64,000 nucleotides of DNA from Bog-950 sp046329515. Its GTDB lineage: Bacteria > Bacteroidota > Bacteroidia > Chitinophagales > LD1. The position numbers were made by a program, and so were the translations under genes. Under the pieces are notes generated by a model, which was given only the letters and a program-made list of their open reading frames with translations, was not told where the DNA came from and did no database searches. Positions 60,901 to 64,000 of the stretch are shown one piece after another. The stretch covers positions 186,001-250,000 of the forward strand of contig JAXLUM010000002.1 in the NCBI GenBank assembly GCA_046329515.1, written 5' to 3'. Within the stretch, counting starts at the first letter, position 1. The number at the start of each line of letters is the position of its first letter.

Positions 60901-61766
60901 GGGTCCGGATCCTGCTGGCGCAGATATTCAAATGCCACGAAGAAGCCCATAATGGTTTTCGAAGGTTTGCCTTCGCTGGCCTTGGTTTTCCAAATGGGGC
61001 CGCTTAAGTAAGCGTTAGCCAGGTTGTAACCGTACGCATCTAAACCCTGAGAAGTTTGAACTTCGGCCTGGCCTGAGAATTTTGCTTCAGGGCCTTTAGA
61101 GGTAATGTTAACGATACCACCGGTTACGTCGCCATAACGGGCAGGAACACCACCGGTAATTACCTGAATCTGTTCGATAGCGCCGGCAGATAAGGTTGGA
61201 GTACCTGTAACCTTAACACCGTCAATATAGTATTCAGTACCTTCTTCACGACCACCCTTTACGTTAATGCCTGCACCCTGGTCGCTCTGGAAAGCGCCGG
61301 CAGTTGTAGCGGCTATATCCGTTACGTTACGGGTTGGCATATTCTTAATCTCATCGGAGGTAACCACGTTTTGCGAGGATGTCTTACCCGGGTCAATCAG
61401 CGGGTTTTTGTATTGTACTACCACCACCTCATTCAGTTCCTTCGAAGAAGGCTTCATTTTGATATCAATGAAAGTGGCTTTATCGGCACTTACTATAATG
61501 CCGTTGTTAAGCACGCTGGCGTAACCAATATAGCTGAACTGCAGGTTGTATTTACCCGGAGTTAAAGGCTTAATAGAGTAGTTACCATCAAGGTCGGTAG
61601 ACGTGCCACGGCCTGTTGGAACACCTTTCGCATCCACTACTGCTACGTTAGCAAATGGAACGCCTTCTCCGTTCTCGTCAACAACCTTTCCGGAGATTTC
61701 ACCGTTTTGAGCCTTTAGGGCAAATACGGCAAGCACAAAGCTTAGCAGTGTAACTATTTTCTTCAT
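57948..61766 (-). CDS. TonB-dependent receptor with CarboxypepD-reg N-terminal domain
   Basis: 1272 residues from the ATG at 61766 with signal peptide MKKIVTLLSFVLAVFALKAQ. Residues about 22-105 are a CarboxypepD_reg-like domain (NGEISGKVVDENGEGVPFANVAVV ... YNLQFSYIGYASV). The plug follows (TSSQNVVTSDEIKNMPTRNVTDIAATTAGAFQSDQGAGINVKGGREEGTEYYIDGVKV; SAGAIEQIQVITGGVPARYGDVTGGIVNI), then a 22-strand barrel ending in RRIYLGAVFSF, with the C-terminal Phe for BAM. No SusD gene adjoins it, so it is not a classical SusC. First gene of a three-gene operon. A full -7 box is at 61800-61807. Confidence 0.9.
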   Translation of the reverse strand: MKKIVTLLSFVLAVFALKAQNGEISGKVVDENGEGVPFANVAVVDAKGVPTGRGTSTDLDGNYSIKPLTPGKYNLQFSYIGYASVLNNGIIVSADKATFIDIKMKPSSKELNEVVVVQYKNPLIDPGKTSSQNVVTSDEIKNMPTRNVTDIAATTAGAFQSDQGAGINVKGGREEGTEYYIDGVKVTGTPTLSAGAIEQIQVITGGVPARYGDVTGGIVNITSKGPEAKFSGQAEVQTSQGLDAYGYNLANAYLSGPIWKTKASEGKPSKTIMGFFVAFEYLRQQDPDPSAVGVWQVRKEVLDELRQNPLLKKTTAKGFNVASENITYKDMYKQKVKPNTVDNNYRGNGRIDIRPADNFGITVGGSVVYRRSHDWVEKYTLFNSENNPLRREFNWRVYARFTHNIQGKQSADDEGEGKKKKASAFQNAFYSVQFDYEKYQNWYEDESHGFNPFNYGYIGKYDVKKTPVFGFDTFAVGNQVYQGWKQIGFQDTAVAFTPGDINPYGTRFTQQYYELLGATPASDGSYEVYGADNNLFTSTLDQIQSNQALINGQRSNMVYNIWYNTGRQYNGYGYDRDDDQFRVRLEGSFDILKPGAPSRNKHSFEFGVEFEQRVQRTYTVSPLGLWQRARLLANSHLAELDRDNPIFRINGQDYTYDQLKSTPGLSFYLTDSILFNRLYNADKQSFFDKSLRQSLGMPVNGTDFINVDGLNPNQLNINMFAPEELFADGSSLVTYRGYDAYGNRLTKQPSFNDFFTKKREDGQLERAIPAFRPIYTAAYISDRFYFKDLTFNVGVRFDRFDANQSVLKDEYSLYPIQEASEVTQIAGNTVVHPSNIGGDYKVYVDNTKAPTAIVGYRNNGTWYDRFGNELTSGKTVAGSSSTGTIQPLLKDANADIKDPDKFDPNGTFEDYKPKVIVMPRLQFSFNLTDRALFFAHYDILSQRPQSRAIMDPTDYLFFIDNIGGAINNPNLKPERTIDFELGFKQKVSNTSAFTISAFYREFRDQIQIRKIINAYPKDYITYGNIDFGTTKGISLDFDMRRTNNFSMKANYTMQFAEGTGSDDRSQLNLVNSNQPNFRSINPLNYDSRHLINLNLTYSYGEGKDYNGPTIKNKQILANSGINLSVAARSGTPYTEQVAATPEGLEGQPGRPITKGSVNGARLPWYFRVNMRVWKDFTFVSGKKKEKADDKHEFALQIYLQIQNLLNSKNPVSVFRYTGTAKDDGFLTDPSSLSAINAALNPQAYKDQYAAYINRPDNYSLPRRIYLGAVFSF

Positions 61767-61799
61767 ACGCAATTAATCTATCCTTAATCAAAAAGCGGT

Positions 61800-61807
61800 C
61801 AAAAGTA
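61800..61807 (-). promoter_or_regulatory. -7 promoter element of the receptor operon
   Basis: TACTTTTG on the minus strand (61807-61800), exact TAnnTTTG, 33 nt upstream of the receptor ATG. No clear -33 TTG at 17-22 bp; TTCG is the nearest. The intergenic 61773-61987 holds no other gene. Confidence 0.5.
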
Positions 61808-61987
61808 ATTTTTTTCCGAAAACGAATATAAATGTTGTTAACCCCCTAGCAAGCCCCTAAAGGCTTTATGACGTAAATATGACAGTGATTGCAACTAATC
61901 CGGTTTGGAAATCTAAATGTGAAAATAGGGCTGAAACCCTCGCCAGTCCTAATTTTCAATGTCATCTTTCTGTAATAAAAGGAAGCG

Positions 61988-62947
61988 CTAACGCAAGGTA
62001 TTTTCGGAATAAAGCCGGCTTATTTTATTTAAAAGAACGCGGGCTAATTCCACTTTGCTTTCGTAGGTCCAGCCGGCAACGTGCGGAGACAGGATGATTT
62101 TTTCATTAACGCACAGTTTTTCAAATACAGTTTTCTGCTCTGTAGTAAGCGTGTTCAGCTTCTCATTTTCCAGCACATCAAGGGCGGCGCCTAAAATTTT
62201 ACCTTCTTCTAAACAACGCAAAAGGTCAACCGTGCGCAGCACCTTACCCCTACTTATATTAATGAACCACAATGGTTTACGAAACTTACTCAGAAATTCG
62301 TAATCAATCATGTATTCCGTTTCTGCTGTTAAAGGCAGGTGCAGGCTCAGGACATCAGCCTCATCAAAAATTTGCTGTAAGGAGGCTTCTTTTACCAACG
62401 AATCGGAAAAGCCCTGATAATATTTATCGTAGGCCAACACTTTAACGCTAAAACCGGCCAGCAAGCGGGCAAAAGCCTGTGCATTGTGGCCATAAGCAAT
62501 AAGGGCAACCGTTTTACCGCTCAACTCTACACCGCGGTTTTCTTCCCGTTTCCATTCGCCATTTTTTACCGAGGCATTGGCACGCACCAGGTTGTTCATC
62601 ATTGCCAGTAACATACCAAGCGCATGTTCGGCAACGGCCACGCGGTTACCCTCGGGGCTATTGAATGCGGCTATGCCTTTCAGCGCAGCGTATTCGCGGT
62701 CAATAACCTCTAAACCCGAACCTACCCGGCAAACAAAACGCAGGTTAATTGCCTTATCAAACAGTTCCTTGCCCGCATAAATTTTACTGTTCACTATTAA
62801 CCCCTCATACGTCGGTATAAGCTCAACAACCTTATCGGGTTTAATATCAGGCATAAAATCTACCGTAAAACCCTGCTGCTGCAGGCCCGTTATCAGCGAA
62901 GGGTCCACATCATCGGTAATCAGAATTTTTTGGGTAGTGTGCTTCAT
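61988..62947 (-). CDS. D-2-hydroxyacid dehydrogenase family protein
   Basis: 319 residues, phosphoglycerate-dehydrogenase-like. Catalytic residues present: Arg in FINISRGKVLRT, Glu in ALDVLENEKLN, His in LSPHVAGWT. The substrate side has VNSKIYAGKELFDKA and CRVGSGLEVID. In the Rossmann loop the usual GxGxxG reads A-Y-G-H-N-A (GKTVALIAYGHNAQAFA), so two glycines are Ala. Cofactor binding may thus be altered or NAD positioning different. Its start overlaps the rsmA stop (ATGA), so it is coupled to rsmA. Not the usual serA neighbourhood (no serC), so the true substrate is open. Confidence 0.88.
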   Translation of the reverse strand: MKHTTQKILITDDVDPSLITGLQQQGFTVDFMPDIKPDKVVELIPTYEGLIVNSKIYAGKELFDKAINLRFVCRVGSGLEVIDREYAALKGIAAFNSPEGNRVAVAEHALGMLLAMMNNLVRANASVKNGEWKREENRGVELSGKTVALIAYGHNAQAFARLLAGFSVKVLAYDKYYQGFSDSLVKEASLQQIFDEADVLSLHLPLTAETEYMIDYEFLSKFRKPLWFINISRGKVLRTVDLLRCLEEGKILGAALDVLENEKLNTLTTEQKTVFEKLCVNEKIILSPHVAGWTYESKVELARVLLNKISRLYSENTLR

Positions 62948-63723
62948 GCTTTCAGCCCTTGTATGCTTAGGGTTAGTTCTTCAAACTGTTGTACCGATAG
63001 TTGCTCTGGCCGCAGGTTAAAAACTTCCTGACCTAAAAACTGCTTATCGCTTACTAATTCCTTAAGGCTATTGCGCATGGTTTTACGGCGCTGATTAAAA
63101 GCGGCCTTCACCACTTTTTTAAACAGCACTTCGTCGCATTTTAGCTCCAAATCCTTTTTGCGCTCCATAGTTATAATTCCGCTCATTACTTTAGGCGGCG
63201 GGTCAAAACATTCAGGCGGCACATCAAAAAGGTAAGTGCAATTAAAATAGGCCTGTGTAAGCACGCTTATAACCCCATAATCTTTACTGCCCGGGGGCGA
63301 GGCTATACGCTTGGCCATTTCTTTTTGAAACATACCCGTAATGCGCTGTATTTTCTCCTTGTAATCAAGCGCGCGAAAAACGATTTGAGAGGATATGTTA
63401 TAAGGGAAATTGCCCACCAAATGGGTAGGCTCCTCAATAAAGTCAAGGTCAGTCCTCAAAAAATCAGCATGTATTACCCTGCCCTGTAGTTGAAGATAGG
63501 TTTGCGGAAGGTAGGCAGCCCAGCGGTCGTCCAGCTCTACCACATAAAAGTTAGAGGGGTTTTGCTGCAAAAGATGTTTGGTTAAGGCACCCATGCCCGG
63601 CCCTACCTCCACAACGGTTTTAAATTCATTCAAATTGCCAATGGCAGCGGCAATTTTGCTGAGCATGTTTTCGTCTTTAAGAAAATGCTGGCCGAGCGAT
63701 TTTTTGAGAAAGGGGTGAGACAC
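62944..63723 (-). CDS. rsmA: 16S rRNA dimethyladenosine transferase
   Basis: 259 residues. Dimethylates the two adjacent adenosines near the 3' end of 16S rRNA. Motifs: KKSLGQHFLKDENM (start), VEVGPGMGALTKHLL (AdoMet motif I), ELDDRWAAYLP, DFLRTDL, NFPYNISSQI (the N-L/F-P-Y catalytic motif) and the C-terminal FDPPPKVMSGIITME, with FNQRRKTMRNSL. Length and sequence are normal. Upstream gene of the coupled pair with the hydroxyacid dehydrogenase. Confidence 0.97.
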   Translation of the reverse strand: MSHPFLKKSLGQHFLKDENMLSKIAAAIGNLNEFKTVVEVGPGMGALTKHLLQQNPSNFYVVELDDRWAAYLPQTYLQLQGRVIHADFLRTDLDFIEEPTHLVGNFPYNISSQIVFRALDYKEKIQRITGMFQKEMAKRIASPPGSKDYGVISVLTQAYFNCTYLFDVPPECFDPPPKVMSGIITMERKKDLELKCDEVLFKKVVKAAFNQRRKTMRNSLKELVSDKQFLGQEVFNLRPEQLSVQQFEELTLSIQGLKA

Positions 63724-63833
63724 GCAGCAAATATAATGAGTTGGTAAAGGCCAAGCCGTAGTAGGGCAGATTTTAATCTTTATTTTTTACCCTCGGGGGG
63801 CTTCTTATCTTAGCCGCCCTAATAATCATCTAT

Positions 63834-64000
63834 ATGAACCTTCAACTTGTAAGCTGTAAGGATTATTCCAAATTCAACCACCGTGTTATCCTTATAGGCA
63901 GTACTACCAAACTTTCTTCGCTTGGCCTTAACAGCGAGGATGCCGCATCGGCCCAGCAGTTTTTTGATGACAAGGTAAACCACCTTTGGCAAAACATTGG
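63834..64000 (+). CDS. Unidentified protein (partial, 5' end only)
   Basis: The window ends 55 codons into this frame: MNLQLVSCKDYSKFNHRVIL, IGSTTKLSSLGLNSEDAASA, QQFFDDKVNHLWQNI. No signal peptide; alpha/beta character. I do not recognise it from this fragment. The ATG is supported by a TATCTTAG box (63816-63823), one base off the -7 consensus, 10 nt upstream, and by the lack of any other start in frame. It is divergent from rsmA (110-bp gap). Confidence 0.55.
   Translation, partial: MNLQLVSCKDYSKFNHRVILIGSTTKLSSLGLNSEDAASAQQFFDDKVNHLWQNI

Noticed and set aside
57948..61766. SusC-type glycan importer
   Set aside because: No SusD gene is next to it and the following gene is a T9SS protein; called a TonB-dependent receptor only.

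Overview
The window is chromosomal DNA from a member of the Bacteroidota, most likely a Chitinophagales or Sphingobacteriales-type environmental bacterium (the order is my inference). The signs are secreted proteins ending in type IX secretion (T9SS) sorting domains, a PorV/PorQ-family outer-membrane protein, a CarboxypepD-reg/TonB-dependent receptor, DUF4270 and DUF6913 families, the long CTC-type ribosomal protein L25, GTG and TTG starts, and promoters of the phylum's TTTG-N20-TAnnTTTG type instead of sigma-70 boxes. No tRNA, rRNA, insertion sequence, integrase, prophage module or CRISPR array was seen. Genes are dense and most sit on the minus strand.

Layout. 1-5000 (minus): a partial DUF6913-like gene, accA, a GH20 hexosaminidase, a MurG-like glycosyltransferase and an LpxH-like phosphoesterase. 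5000-8700 (plus): a 1025-residue fibre protein with a collagen stalk and a glycine-rich tip, then a small membrane protein whose start codon lies in a terminator-like hairpin. 8800-13700 (plus): gltA, metK, a polytopic membrane protein and a HEAT-repeat protein. 13700-20200: pth, rplY and prs, then a PepSY-like protein, a sterol-desaturase-type hydroxylase, a double-thioredoxin protein and small proteins. 20300-24400: a PAS histidine kinase, a VanZ-like membrane protein, and a regulator/membrane-protein pair with a clear promoter and internal palindrome. 24400-31000 (minus): an HhH protein, two GNAT acetyltransferases, lipoproteins, an M43 metalloprotease exported by T9SS, a PF04020 membrane protein and a SulP transporter. 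31000-34200: an ABC-F ATPase and a second collagen-like protein.

34250-44900 holds an envelope and cofactor neighbourhood: rfaE2, a UPF0104 flippase-like protein, panD, then a 1030-residue LRR/T9SS protein bracketed by repeats, then panC. Divergent from panC are a single-lobe glycogen-synthase-like protein lacking the KxGG motif, a DUF4270 lipoprotein and glmS. 45000-52400: an Fe-S photolyase preceded by a tiny overlapping DUF2256 zinc-finger gene, sodA, tadA, a second UPF0104 protein, ruvC, a 35-residue membrane protein, a helical-repeat protein, a HIT protein and greA.

52600-61770 is the most system-like part: one tight minus-strand operon of a TonB-dependent receptor (1272 aa), a giant secreted protein (1391 aa) and a PorV-like barrel (357 aa), with no SusD partner. 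The window ends with a 2-hydroxyacid dehydrogenase whose NAD-binding glycines are changed, rsmA, and the start of one plus-strand gene.
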